Shown: positions 1 through 8,500, counted from the stretch's first letter. The stretch: DNA of 64,000 bases from Streptomyces sp. NA04227 (GCF_013364195.1 NZ_CP054918.1:4763001-4827000), one strand, 5' to 3'. Notes: generated by a model from the sequence alone, not told the origin. A program made the numbers and translations.

Positions 1-1
1 G

Positions 2-484
2 CCGGTCCTCACCGAGTGCCTGCGCAGCACGCTGACCCTGGTCGGCGGCGTACCGAACCATCTCCTCACCCGCGCCGAGGGCCTGGAAGCGAGCCGTCTC
101 CCCGCCCAACTCGACGCGCTGGGCGCGCACTTCGGCACCGAGATGCGCACCTGTGTGCCGTACGACGCGCAGGCCGGGGAGGACCGCCCGGGCGCGCGAG
201 CCGTGCAGTCCGGCGTACGGATCGCGGTCGCCGACTGGCTGCCGGTGACCGTCGGACTGCCCCGGGCGCTCCCGTCGTTCGCCGCGTTGCGTGCGGCCTG
301 CGCGGACCTCGGCGAGCAGGCCAACAGGCGCAGCGGCGACGGCGGTCCGGGCGGAACACCGTACGGCCGTCTCGCCGCCGAACGCGCCCGGCTGCGTCCG
401 CTGCCCGCGGGGAGGCTCCCTGCCCACGCGGTACCGAGCGGGGTGAGCCGACTGAGCGGACTGAGCGGGGCGGGCGTGTCCTGA
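2..484 (+). CDS. IS21 IstA-like transposase homologue, C-terminal part, catalytic residues lost
   Basis: The frame enters from the left edge and stops with TGA at 482-484. The visible 160 residues follow the layout of the end of the integrase core and C-terminus of IS21-type IstA proteins: a GGVPNHLLTRAE stretch where active enzymes have GG-P-x-x-hydrophobic-x-DN, then FGTEMRTCVPYDA (usual form: YGF-P-CRPYRA), then AVQSGVR where active enzymes have KVESGVR, then the family-typical end EQANRRSGD and RLAAERARLRPLP. The second catalytic Asp position is Arg and the catalytic Glu position is Gln, so it is unlikely to transpose. No IstB-like ATPase follows. It may be a decayed insertion sequence or a domesticated DNA-binding protein. 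The family assignment is from remembered motif layout and is moderately sure; the N-terminal helix-turn-helix lies outside the window. Confidence 0.6.
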   Translation, partial: PVLTECLRSTLTLVGGVPNHLLTRAEGLEASRLPAQLDALGAHFGTEMRTCVPYDAQAGEDRPGARAVQSGVRIAVADWLPVTVGLPRALPSFAALRAACADLGEQANRRSGDGGPGGTPYGRLAAERARLRPLPAGRLPAHAVPSGVSRLSGLSGAGVS

Positions 485-508
485 GTCCGTGCCGTGCGGG
501 TGTTGGGG

Positions 509-538
509 CCCGGCGCCTCCCTTGGTGGGGGTGCCGGG
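509..538 (+). terminator. Hairpin terminator after the IstA-like gene
   Basis: Arms 509-521 and 527-538 pair as CCCGGCGCCTCCC with GGGGGTGCCGGG, with G-T wobbles and a TTGGT loop. It sits 24 bases after the stop codon. There is no T-run, as is usual in high-GC actinobacteria. Confidence 0.55.
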
Positions 539-668
539 TCTCAACCGCCTCCGGCGTAAGCAAGATCGAAATCGTCGTGAGGATCGTGAGGTGAGTGCAG
601 TTGGCCCTCCGCGTGCGGTGAGCGGCTCTCGGTAGCATCGGCGCCGTCCACGACCAAGGGGGAAGCGC

Positions 669-2813
669 GTGACGTACGACCGGGAGCAGGCGCGGGAAGC
701 GCTGCGACCACTGGGAGCCGAGGACCCGCGAGAGGTGTCCGGCTACCCGCTCGTCGCGCGGATCGGCGAGGGCGGCATGGGGTCGGTGTACCTCAGCCGG
801 ACTCGTGGCGGCCAGCCCGTCGCACTCAAGCTGATCCGGCGCGAGTTCGCCCAGGACCCGGACTTCCGGGCCCGGTTCGAGGCCGAAGTGCAGGCGGCGC
901 GGCGGGTGTCGGGCTACCACATCGTGCCGGTCCTCGACCACCGGATGGACGGCGAGCAGCCGTGGATCGCCAGCGCGTACGTGCCCGGGCTCCCCCTGGA
1001 CGACGCGCTCGCCGCCTTCGGCCCGCTGCCGGTGCCGGTCGTCCTCCAGCTGGTCGGCTGTACGGCCCACGCGCTCGGCTCGGTGCACGCCGCCTCGGTG
1101 ATCCACCGCGACCTCAAGCCGAGCAATGTGCTGCTGAGTTCGCAGGGCCCGTGGGTCATCGACTTCGGCATCGCGCGGGCGACGGACAGTACGCAGCTCA
1201 CCCGTACCGGTGGTTTTGTCGGCACCCCGCAGTTCATGTCGCCCGAGCACGCGCTCGGCCGGCACGTCACCCCGGCCGCCGACATCTTCGCGCTCGGCCT
1301 GATCGCCGCCGTGGCCGCCACCGGCCGCCACCCGTACGGCGACGGCGCGGGCATCTCCATCGCCGCCTCCATCGCCAACACCGAGCTGCGGCCCCCGGAC
1401 CTGAGCGGCTACCCGGACGCCCTGCGCCCGTTCCTGGCGGACTGCCTCGCGGCCGATCCGGCGCTGCGCCCGACACCTGCCGTACTCGCGGAGCGGTGCG
1501 AGCAGGCGAGCGGGCGGCGGCTGCGGGACTTCGCGGGGTGGCTGCCGGGGGCGGTGGCGGAGGAGATTCAGCGGCGGGAGCGGGCGGCCGAGGGGTACGG
1601 GGACGCGGGGGAGGGGGCGCCTTCGGGCGGGGCTTCTCCGGGCGGCCAGGTCTCGGGTGGGCAGGTCTCGGGCGGGCACGTCTCGGGTGGGTACGTACCG
1701 ACCGAGGCGGGTCCGACGCCGGGGGCGGCTCCCCGTGACGCCGTGCCCACCGACGCCGTACGCAACGCCGGTGCGCCGACGGAGGCAGTACCGTCATCCG
1801 CTCCGACCCCGCCGCCAACTTCCGTGCCACCCAAGGGAGTTCCGCCACGTCCGCCATCCGTACCGGCCGCCCCGGCGCCCCGGCAGGGCGGCTTCCGGCG
1901 GCCCAGGAAGCGGATGGTCGCCGCCATGGTCGCCCTGCTGCTGGGAGCGGTGGGCGCCACCTACCTCGCCGAGCGAGGGAAGGACGACGGCACCTCCGAC
2001 AACGGGCAGCACACGCCCGGCCCTGGCGAGGGCACCGGCGACGGCAACGGGCCGGACGGTGGCGGGGGCGGGACCGCGGAGGGCGGCGTCGAGCTGGTCA
2101 AGGACGGTGTGCTCACCACATGCACCCAGGTCCCGTACCCGCCCTTCGAGTCGCAGATCAACGGCAAGATCCAGGGGTTCGACATGGACCTGACCGATCT
2201 GGTGGCCAAGGAACTCGGGGTGCGACAGAGCATCGTCGTCCGCCCGTTCGAGACGTTCACCTCGGGCGCCGCGTTCCGGACGGGGCAGTGCGACGTCATC
2301 GCCGCGGCCATGACGATCACCCCGGACCGCAAGCGGAAGCTCGGCGTCTCGCAGCCGTACTACAAGGCCACCCGCGCCCTGGTCGCCGCTCCCGGCAGCG
2401 GTGTCGGCGGGGTCGAGGACATCAAGTCCAAGAAGAAGGTGGTCGGTGTGCAGGAAGGCACCGGGGACCTGGAGCACGCACAGAAACAGGGCCTTGAGCC
2501 CGAGCAGTTCACGACGGTGGACGAACTCCTCGTCGCCCTCCGCTCCGGCCGGATCGACGCCGCGTACACCGAGTACGCGACCGCTCAGCTCTGGATCAAG
2601 GACAAGTCCGCCTCCGGCGAACTGGCCCTCGTCGACCGGACCGACATGGACCAGGACTACGGCTTCCTGGTCGACAAGGGCAACACCGAACTCCTCGCCG
2701 CCGTCAACGACGCACTGGCCAAGGCCCGCAAGGACGGTACGCACGGCAAGCTGTTCCGGTTCTGGATCGAGCAGAAGCCGGGTGGCGGCAGCGGGAGCAA
2801 CAGCGACAGTTAG
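669..2813 (+). CDS. Membrane Ser/Thr protein kinase with an amino-acid-binding-protein ectodomain
   Basis: 714 residues, GTG start at 669 after AAGGGGGAAG. A PknB-type kinase domain covers about residues 25-290: glycine loop GEGGMGSVY (33-41), VALK lysine at 54, HRDLKPSN with the catalytic Asp at 148, DFG at 165-167 and SPEH in the activation segment. A Gly/Pro/Ser-rich linker (310-410, including three GGQVS-type repeats) leads to one membrane helix at about 416-434. Outside lies a complete family-3 solute-binding domain (about 474-705) of the kind that binds polar amino acids in ABC systems. The protein should sense an external small molecule and phosphorylate cytoplasmic targets; the ligand is unknown. 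It converges on, and overlaps by 4 bases, the caspase-like gene. A paralogue with a different ectodomain lies at 30528-32282. Confidence 0.9.
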   Translation: MTYDREQAREALRPLGAEDPREVSGYPLVARIGEGGMGSVYLSRTRGGQPVALKLIRREFAQDPDFRARFEAEVQAARRVSGYHIVPVLDHRMDGEQPWIASAYVPGLPLDDALAAFGPLPVPVVLQLVGCTAHALGSVHAASVIHRDLKPSNVLLSSQGPWVIDFGIARATDSTQLTRTGGFVGTPQFMSPEHALGRHVTPAADIFALGLIAAVAATGRHPYGDGAGISIAASIANTELRPPDLSGYPDALRPFLADCLAADPALRPTPAVLAERCEQASGRRLRDFAGWLPGAVAEEIQRRERAAEGYGDAGEGAPSGGASPGGQVSGGQVSGGHVSGGYVPTEAGPTPGAAPRDAVPTDAVRNAGAPTEAVPSSAPTPPPTSVPPKGVPPRPPSVPAAPAPRQGGFRRPRKRMVAAMVALLLGAVGATYLAERGKDDGTSDNGQHTPGPGEGTGDGNGPDGGGGGTAEGGVELVKDGVLTTCTQVPYPPFESQINGKIQGFDMDLTDLVAKELGVRQSIVVRPFETFTSGAAFRTGQCDVIAAAMTITPDRKRKLGVSQPYYKATRALVAAPGSGVGGVEDIKSKKKVVGVQEGTGDLEHAQKQGLEPEQFTTVDELLVALRSGRIDAAYTEYATAQLWIKDKSASGELALVDRTDMDQDYGFLVDKGNTELLAAVNDALAKARKDGTHGKLFRFWIEQKPGGGSGSNSDS

Positions 2814-5374
2814 AGGTACCAGCCCCTTGCCACCTGGTGGGGGTCCGTCAGCGCGACCACGACCGAGTGCAGGACCTCGGCCCTGGCGTCGCCCTGGATC
2901 CGCTGGGCGATGCGCCGGGCGCGGTCCGGGGTGCTCACCGCGACGGCGGCGGCGACGGCGCTGCGGATCCGTACCGCGGGGACCTGGCCGGTCACGGTGT
3001 TCGCGATGTGCTCGGCTCGGTCGGGGTCCTTGGCGGCCAGGGCCGTGCCGAGGGCGACCAGCACGGCTTCCCGGTCGGTCTTGTTGGTGATCGCGTACGC
3101 GAACCGCTCGGCGCGCTCGGGGTTCAACTCGGCGGCCGCGGTGACGACGGCGATCAGCGCGTCCGTACGGCGGGGCAGCCTGGCCGTGGACACGATCTCC
3201 TCGGCCTGGTCGAGCAGGCTCACGGCCAGCGCCGGGTCCTGGTCGGCCACCGCCGAGGCCAGGTCGGCCCGCGCCATGACCCGGATCTGCGGCCCCGTAA
3301 GGGAGTTGACGATGAGCTCGGCGCGCCAGGTGTCGGTGGTGGCGACGGCTCGTACGACCGCGGCGAGCGCGGCCTCCCTGGTGACCTTGTCGGTCAGGCC
3401 GTCGGCGATGCGTTGGGCCCGGTCGGGGTCGGTGGCGGCGATCGCCCGTGCCACCGCGGCCAGTACGTTCTCGCGCGAAGACGTGTGCGGCACGGCGTGG
3501 GCGATGCGCTCGGACCGGTCGGGGCCGTCGGGGGCCATCACGGTCAGCAACGATGCGAGCAGCGTGGCCAGATAGGCGGCTCGGCCCGTGTCCGCGGCCA
3601 GGAACGCCGACACTCGGCTGTACTTGCCGATCATGTCTCGCGCGAGGCGCTCGGCGCGGTCGGGGTCGGTGGCCGCCACCGCCTTGGCGACGGCGTTCTG
3701 CGCGGGCCAGCGGTGGTTGGGGTCGGTGAGGGAGTAGGCGATCTGCTCCGCCCGGTCGGGGTCGGTGGCGGCGATCGCCACGGCCACCGAGCCGAGCGCC
3801 TGGGTCCGTAGGTACTTCTCGCTGATGGAGCGCGCGATGTGCTCGGCCCGGTCGGGGTTGGTGGGTGCCAGCGCCGCTGCCACGGCGCTCAGCATCGGCC
3901 ACCGCTCCTGCTTGGTGCCCACGGTGTGCACGATGCGTTCGGCGCGGTCGGGGTTGGCGGCCGCCGTCGCGGTGGCCACCCGGGTCAGCGCGCGCCACCT
4001 GTGGTGATCGTGCTCGATGGTGACCGCGATGGCCTCGGCCCGGTCGGGGTCGGTCGCGACCAGCGCTCTGACCAGCGCACCGAGGAGGTGCCCCCTGGAG
4101 TCGGCGCCGATGGCCGTGTTGGCGATGCGTTCGGCCCGGTCCGGATCGAGGGTGGCCGCGGCGGTGACCACGGTGGTCAGGGCCCTGGTCGACCCCTCCC
4201 CGGCGGTGATCGCGGCCTGCTCCGCCTGGCCGATCAGGCGCCCGGCCCGCTCGGGTTCGGGAATGTCGGCCGCCGCGAGCGCCACCCGGACCAGCGCGCG
4301 GGTACGCCACCAGCCGTCGGTGATGGTGTTGGCGATCGCCTCGGCGCTCGTCAGGCGCTCCGTCATGTCCTGGGCGGGGGAGGGGAGTTGGGGTGGGACG
4401 GTGGCGGACTGCGGGGTGTTGTGGGGCGTGGTGTTGTGTGGCGTTGCGTTGTGTGGCGCGGTGGTGGGCGGTGCGGTGGTGGGCGTTGGCCGGGTGGCGA
4501 CGGTCGTTGCGGTGGCGGCCGGCTTCGGCGGGCGCGGCGGTGTCGCGGGCCCGTCCTCCGGTGCGGATGAGGAGCCGTCCGCATGTCCCGTCCCTGCTCC
4601 CGTCCCTGCCCCCGCTTCCGTCTCCCCTCCCGCCTGAACATTGCGTACCAGCCCGAGCAGATCGGCGTTGTTCACGCCCCGCCGCTGCGGTACGGGGAGG
4701 CCCTCGGCGCGCAGGCGGCCGTGCAGGTGCCGGTAGATGTCACCGAGGTTGATCATCTGTCCGGCCGCCGGAGTGCCGTCGCAGAGCAGGTCGAGGAGTC
4801 GTTCGGTGAACGCGGTGTGCCGCTCGCCGGGCAGGACGACGGCGGTCCGGTTCGCCGGTGAGGACGTGAGTGTGTAGGTCCCGGAGACGTCGAGTTCGCC
4901 GAGGACCGCCTCGTCGGCACCGGCGAGGGTCTCGATCGCGCGTCCGCTGAAGCAACTGTCCAGGATCACCACGCGGTTGGTCGCCGCGCTGTCCAGGCAC
5001 GCGTCCCGGATCGCCTCGAACGGCAGGGCGGAGAAGGCCAGTTGGTCGGGTCTGGTCCCGGCCAGACTCAGGTACAACTCGCGTCGGCGCGGCCCGAGCA
5101 GCCCGTGCCCGCTGTAGTAGAACAGCAGCAGGTCTTCCGCCTCTTCGGCCGCCCGCACCAGTACGTCGCCGACCTGGGCCACGCCCGCCGCCGGAGGTAC
5201 GGCCACACAGTGGAACGGGCTGAAGCCGCCGAGCCGTTCGTCGACGAGCACCCGCGTCAGGTCGCTGATGTTGTTGGCGATCACCGGGACGTCCGGCAGC
5301 CGGTCGTCCTCGTAGTGGGCCGGGCCGACGAGGACGATCCGCGAACGGGCGGGATCGACCGCTCGCTCAGCCAC
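2810..5374 (-). CDS. Caspase-like (C14) peptidase with long C-terminal helical repeats
   Basis: 854 residues. The N-terminal 240 residues form a caspase/metacaspase fold: strand-rich start SRIVLVGPAHY, FYYSGHG with the catalytic His at 90, and VILDSCFSG with the catalytic Cys at 141. A low-complexity Thr/Pro/Ala linker (about 265-335) follows. Residues 345-854 carry about 14 copies of a roughly 33-residue alpha-helical repeat whose signature is DPDRAERIA, resembling HEAT/ARM-type solenoids used for target sensing. It is the second gene of an operon with the EACC1-like gene, overlapping its end by 8 bases (5367-5374), so translation is probably coupled. Bacterial caspase-like proteins with repeats are known or suspected effectors of conflict and programmed-death systems. 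Its target and activating signal cannot be read from the sequence. Confidence 0.88.
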   Translation of the reverse strand: MAERAVDPARSRIVLVGPAHYEDDRLPDVPVIANNISDLTRVLVDERLGGFSPFHCVAVPPAAGVAQVGDVLVRAAEEAEDLLLFYYSGHGLLGPRRRELYLSLAGTRPDQLAFSALPFEAIRDACLDSAATNRVVILDSCFSGRAIETLAGADEAVLGELDVSGTYTLTSSPANRTAVVLPGERHTAFTERLLDLLCDGTPAAGQMINLGDIYRHLHGRLRAEGLPVPQRRGVNNADLLGLVRNVQAGGETEAGAGTGAGTGHADGSSSAPEDGPATPPRPPKPAATATTVATRPTPTTAPPTTAPHNATPHNTTPHNTPQSATVPPQLPSPAQDMTERLTSAEAIANTITDGWWRTRALVRVALAAADIPEPERAGRLIGQAEQAAITAGEGSTRALTTVVTAAATLDPDRAERIANTAIGADSRGHLLGALVRALVATDPDRAEAIAVTIEHDHHRWRALTRVATATAAANPDRAERIVHTVGTKQERWPMLSAVAAALAPTNPDRAEHIARSISEKYLRTQALGSVAVAIAATDPDRAEQIAYSLTDPNHRWPAQNAVAKAVAATDPDRAERLARDMIGKYSRVSAFLAADTGRAAYLATLLASLLTVMAPDGPDRSERIAHAVPHTSSRENVLAAVARAIAATDPDRAQRIADGLTDKVTREAALAAVVRAVATTDTWRAELIVNSLTGPQIRVMARADLASAVADQDPALAVSLLDQAEEIVSTARLPRRTDALIAVVTAAAELNPERAERFAYAITNKTDREAVLVALGTALAAKDPDRAEHIANTVTGQVPAVRIRSAVAAAVAVSTPDRARRIAQRIQGDARAEVLHSVVVALTDPHQVARGWYL

Positions 5375-5903
5375 CGTCCGGCCCGTGGGCGTCGCGGTCC
5401 GGGCCGAGGGCTTGGGTATCCGGGCCGAGTGCCTCGGTATCCGGGCCGAGGGCTTCGCGCAGCAGCCCCTCGACGTCCCGTACGCGCTTGGCGTCGATCT
5501 CCACCGTGCGCCCGTCCGGCCTGCCCTCGACCTTGATCCGTACGTCCGAGCGGCGGGGCAGCGCGAGGAAGGCCTTCAGCGAGGCGGCCAGCACACTCAG
5601 TACGCCGCCGCTGCCCACCGCGACCACCAACACACTTGTCAGAGAACCGAGTTCGCCCGGTCGCGGGGGCTCGTCGTCCGCGGTGACCCGACCGCGCAGC
5701 TCCGGTTCGTGGGCGAACCAGTCGGACAACTCCGCGAGCCCGTCGGCAGGCTCGAACGCCCCGCCGGACTCGACCACCAACCTCACGACAGGTGTCTCAG
5801 GAGCCTCGGGTGCCTCGGGTGCCTCGGGTGTCTTGGGCGTCTCGGGTGTCTCAGGTGTGTCATACGCGTCATGCAGATCAGGCCTGTCGGGCAGGTCAGG
5901 CAT
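5367..5903 (-). CDS. EACC1-like effector-associated protein
   Basis: 178 residues, ATG at 5903. After a Thr/Pro/Glu repeat (about 17-38), the core begins RLVVESGGAF and contains LSDWFAHEPELRGRV, a Gly-rich hydrophobic segment at about 85-115 (LGSLTSVLVVAVGSGG then a second hydrophobic stretch), and VRIKVEGRPDGRTVEIDAKRV. This matches my memory of effector-associated constant component 1 (EACC1), a family described by Aravind and colleagues as the fixed partner of variable peptidase effectors in actinobacterial conflict systems. The next gene is a caspase-like peptidase overlapping by 8 bases, as expected for that pairing. The C-terminal tail carries three imperfect copies of EALGPDT. The hydrophobic segment could be membrane-associated. 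The family call is from pattern memory; the pairing strengthens it. Confidence 0.72.
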   Translation of the reverse strand: MPDLPDRPDLHDAYDTPETPETPKTPEAPEAPEAPETPVVRLVVESGGAFEPADGLAELSDWFAHEPELRGRVTADDEPPRPGELGSLTSVLVVAVGSGGVLSVLAASLKAFLALPRRSDVRIKVEGRPDGRTVEIDAKRVRDVEGLLREALGPDTEALGPDTQALGPDRDAHGPDGG

Positions 5904-6252
5904 CCGTCTCCCCCGGAACTCGCGCGGACCGATGTGTGATCGATTCAGATCGATTCAGTATGGCGTCGGGATGGCCGCATTTCCCGGGGTTCCGGGCGAG
6001 CGCGGGCGGGGCGGAGCGCGCGTACCGGTCCGAACCGGTGCCGACACGACTCTTGACACGAGTACGGAAACGGGAACCGTGTACGGCGAATCGGGTGTCA
6101 TGGTCAGCGAGGCCGATCAAGAGCCGGTGATCAGGACAGCACAGCGATCACCACGGCACGGTGATCACCACGGCCTCGCCAAGAACGACGACGTACGAGC
6201 CCCGTTGAGCCGTTTGCGCCCGCTGAGCCCGTGCCTATCTGTGGGGAGAGTC
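5904..6252. promoter_or_regulatory. Divergent intergenic region between EACC1-like gene and beta-lactamase
   Basis: 349 bases. Besides the repeat at 5938-5957 it holds a consensus-like TTGACA at 6053-6058, about 195 bases before the beta-lactamase start; no convincing -10 box stands at the usual distance. ACCGGT occurs twice at 6024-6039. No gene was recognised here; the beta-lactamase frame stays open upstream, but no ribosome site supports an earlier start. Confidence 0.35.
5938..5957 (-). promoter_or_regulatory. Direct repeat of TGAATCGATC upstream of the EACC1-caspase operon
   Basis: Two exact head-to-tail copies of the 10-mer TGAATCGATC on the minus strand (GATCGATTCA on the plus strand), 35 to 54 bases before the EACC1-like start codon. 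One-turn spacing and position suit an activator or repressor site. Confidence 0.4.
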
Positions 6253-7329
6253 ATGCAGATGCCGAACCCGTCGGACCAGCGGGGTGCAGACATCGGGCAG
6301 CCGGAGGCGGGTGGCGGCGAGGAGGAAGGCGTCAAGTCCCTTGCGGAGAAGGCGTTTCCGAGCCGTAGGTCGCTGCTCGCGGCGGGCGGGGCCGCCGCCT
6401 TCGCGGCACTCGCGGCGAACGGCGTGGCGGCGGCGGGCGGCGGGTCGGGGGACAGCGGCGCGGGGGCGGACAGCGGTACGGGCCGTGCGGCCGGGGCCGA
6501 GTCCGGGGCCGGGAACGGGCCCGCGCGTACGCATGGTGCGGTGGCCCGGCTGCGTGACCTGGAGGCCGAATTCGGCGCCGAGGTAGGGGTGTTCGGGCGC
6601 AACCTGGTCACCGGCCGGACGGTGCGCTACCGCGCCGGAGAGGTCTTCCCGATCTGCTCCGTGTTCAAGGGCCTCGCCGCGGCGGCGATCCTGCGCGACC
6701 TCGACCGCGACGGCGAGTACCTGGCCCGGCGGATCCACTACACCCGCGACGACCTCGTGGAGCACTCGCCGGAGACCGGGACCGACGAACACCTGGCCAA
6801 CGGCATGACGGTGGCCGAACTGTCCAAGGCCGCCATCACCTTGAGCGACAACACGGCCGGGAACCTGCTCCTGCGCCAGATCGGCGGACCCCAGGGCATC
6901 ACGCGCTTCTGCCGTTCCCTCGGCGACCGCGTGACCCGGCTCGACCGCTGGGAGACGGAGCTCAACTCGGCCGAGCCGTGGCGGCGTACGGACATCACGA
7001 GCCCGTACTCGATCGCCCGTACCTACGCCCATCTCCTGGTCGGCGACGCCCTCGAACCCGCCGACAGCGCACGGCTCAAGGACTGGATGCTGGCCAACAC
7101 CACCAGCGGCGACCGCTTCCGTGCCCACCTGCCCGAGGGCTGGCGCCTCGCGGACAGGACGGGCGGCGGCTCCTACGCGGTCAACAACGATGTCGGCGTC
7201 GCCTGGACGCAGGACGGCACCCCGATCGTCCTCGCCTGCCTCACCCGCAAGTCCGAGCAGGACGCGCAGACGGACAACGCCCTCATCGCCAGGGCGGCGA
7301 AGGTGCTGTACGAGGTGCTCGCGGGCTGA
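6253..7329 (+). CDS. Class A beta-lactamase, Tat-exported
   Basis: 358 residues from the ATG at 6253, which has GGGGAGAG just upstream; the frame is open further upstream but codon content and motifs start here. A Tat-type signal SRRSLLAAGGAAAF lies at about 37-50, followed by a Gly/Ser/Ala-rich spacer. Class A motifs are in order: SVFK (Ser136, Lys139; Ambler S70 and K73), SDN at 198-200 (Ambler 130-132), the omega loop RWETELN with Glu234 (Ambler E166) and Asn238, and RTG at 302-304 where most enzymes have KTG (Ambler 234-236). The Arg in the third box is conservative and also known as RSG in the CARB group. It should hydrolyse penicillin-type substrates outside the membrane. No BlaR-type regulator is adjacent. 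Confidence 0.9.
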   Translation: MQMPNPSDQRGADIGQPEAGGGEEEGVKSLAEKAFPSRRSLLAAGGAAAFAALAANGVAAAGGGSGDSGAGADSGTGRAAGAESGAGNGPARTHGAVARLRDLEAEFGAEVGVFGRNLVTGRTVRYRAGEVFPICSVFKGLAAAAILRDLDRDGEYLARRIHYTRDDLVEHSPETGTDEHLANGMTVAELSKAAITLSDNTAGNLLLRQIGGPQGITRFCRSLGDRVTRLDRWETELNSAEPWRRTDITSPYSIARTYAHLLVGDALEPADSARLKDWMLANTTSGDRFRAHLPEGWRLADRTGGGSYAVNNDVGVAWTQDGTPIVLACLTRKSEQDAQTDNALIARAAKVLYEVLAG

Positions 7330-7492
7330 TCCTCGGGCTTCGGCGTTGGGCACGGGCATGGACAGGGATATGGACATGGGCACGGCCGAGGGGCCTTCTC
7401 GCCAGCCGTCACGGCGAGTTGGCCCCTTGCCCGAACCGGAAACCGAGTCGGCCCTTGCTTGAAGCGCACTCCAAGCGGCTTTCATAGGCGCC

Positions 7493-8500
7493 ATGAAGTA
7501 CACCCAGCTCGGACGCACCGGGCTCAAGGTCAGCCGACTCGTGCTCGGCACCATGAACTTCGGCATGCTCACGCCGGAGGCCGAGAGCCATGAACTGATG
7601 GACGCCGCGCTCGACGCGGGCGTCAACTTCTTCGACACCGCCAACATCTACGGCGTCGACGAGGACAAGGGCCTCACCGAGAAGATCCTCGGCTCATGGT
7701 TCGCCAAGGGCGGCGGACGGCGGGACAAGGTCGTGCTGGCCACCAAGGTCTACGGGAACATGACGCCGGGCGAGCCCTGGCAGGACCCGACCTGGCCGAA
7801 CACGAACAAGCTCAGCGCGCTCAACATCCGCCGCGCGGTGGACGCCAGCCTGCGACGCCTGGGCACCGACCACATCGACCTGTACCAGTTCCACCATGTC
7901 GACCGGGACACCCCGTTCGAGGAGATCTGGCAGGCCATCGAGGTCCTGATCCAGCAGGGCAAGATCCTCTACGCGGGCTCCTCCAACTTCCCCGGCTACA
8001 AGATCGCCCAGGCCAACGAGACCGCCGCCCGGCGTGGTCGCCTCGGCCTGGTCAGCGAACAGTGCCTCTACAACCTCGCCGAACGCCGCGCCGAGATGGA
8101 GGTGATGCCCGCCGCCGAGGAGTACGGGCTCGGCGTCATCCCCTGGTCCCCCCTGCACCAGGGCCTGCTCGGCGGCGCCGTACGCAAGGAACGCGAACGC
8201 CAGGGCGCCCGCACCCAGATGGGCCGCTCGGCCCAGGGCCTCGCCGACCCGGCGATGCGCACCCGCGTCGAGGCCTACGAGAAGCTCGTCGCCGCGCACG
8301 GCCTGGAACCCGGCGAGGTCGCCCTCGCCTGGCTGCTCACCCGGCCGCAGGTGACCGGTCCCATCGTCGGGCCCCGCGACCGAGCTCAACTCGACTCGGC
8401 GCTACGGGCTGTTGAACTCACCTTGCCCGAGGGCTTGTTGGGGGAGCTGGACGAGATCTTTCCGGGGCCGGGGGCGGCGCCGGAGGCGTTTGCCTGGTGA
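7493..8500 (+). CDS. Aldo/keto reductase
   Basis: 335 residues with the TIM-barrel aldo/keto reductase pattern. The catalytic tetrad is visible as Asp48 (FFDTAN), Tyr53 (NIYG), Lys85 (ATKVYG) and His134 (YQFHHVD). The NADPH-binding end shows IVGPRDRAQLDSAL. Length and layout suit the YajO/Tas-like AKR subgroup, cytoplasmic and NADPH-dependent. The natural substrate is not evident. The gene stands alone, convergent with the membrane-protein gene at 8535-9200. Confidence 0.92.
   Translation: MKYTQLGRTGLKVSRLVLGTMNFGMLTPEAESHELMDAALDAGVNFFDTANIYGVDEDKGLTEKILGSWFAKGGGRRDKVVLATKVYGNMTPGEPWQDPTWPNTNKLSALNIRRAVDASLRRLGTDHIDLYQFHHVDRDTPFEEIWQAIEVLIQQGKILYAGSSNFPGYKIAQANETAARRGRLGLVSEQCLYNLAERRAEMEVMPAAEEYGLGVIPWSPLHQGLLGGAVRKERERQGARTQMGRSAQGLADPAMRTRVEAYEKLVAAHGLEPGEVALAWLLTRPQVTGPIVGPRDRAQLDSALRAVELTLPEGLLGELDEIFPGPGAAPEAFAW

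Noticed and set aside
1794..4310. An 838-codon minus-strand frame spanning the kinase and caspase genes
   Set aside because: It overlaps two genes with clear domains in other frames and encodes low-complexity Arg/Gly/Pro sequence.
2900..4350. Strongly periodic DNA resembling a repeat array or CRISPR
   Set aside because: The roughly 100-base period is the coding trace of the 33-residue protein repeats; repeats are degenerate and in frame, without spacers.
5488..6252. A 255-codon N-terminal extension of the beta-lactamase
   Set aside because: No ribosome site, no domain, and it would run through the promoter region of the divergent operon.
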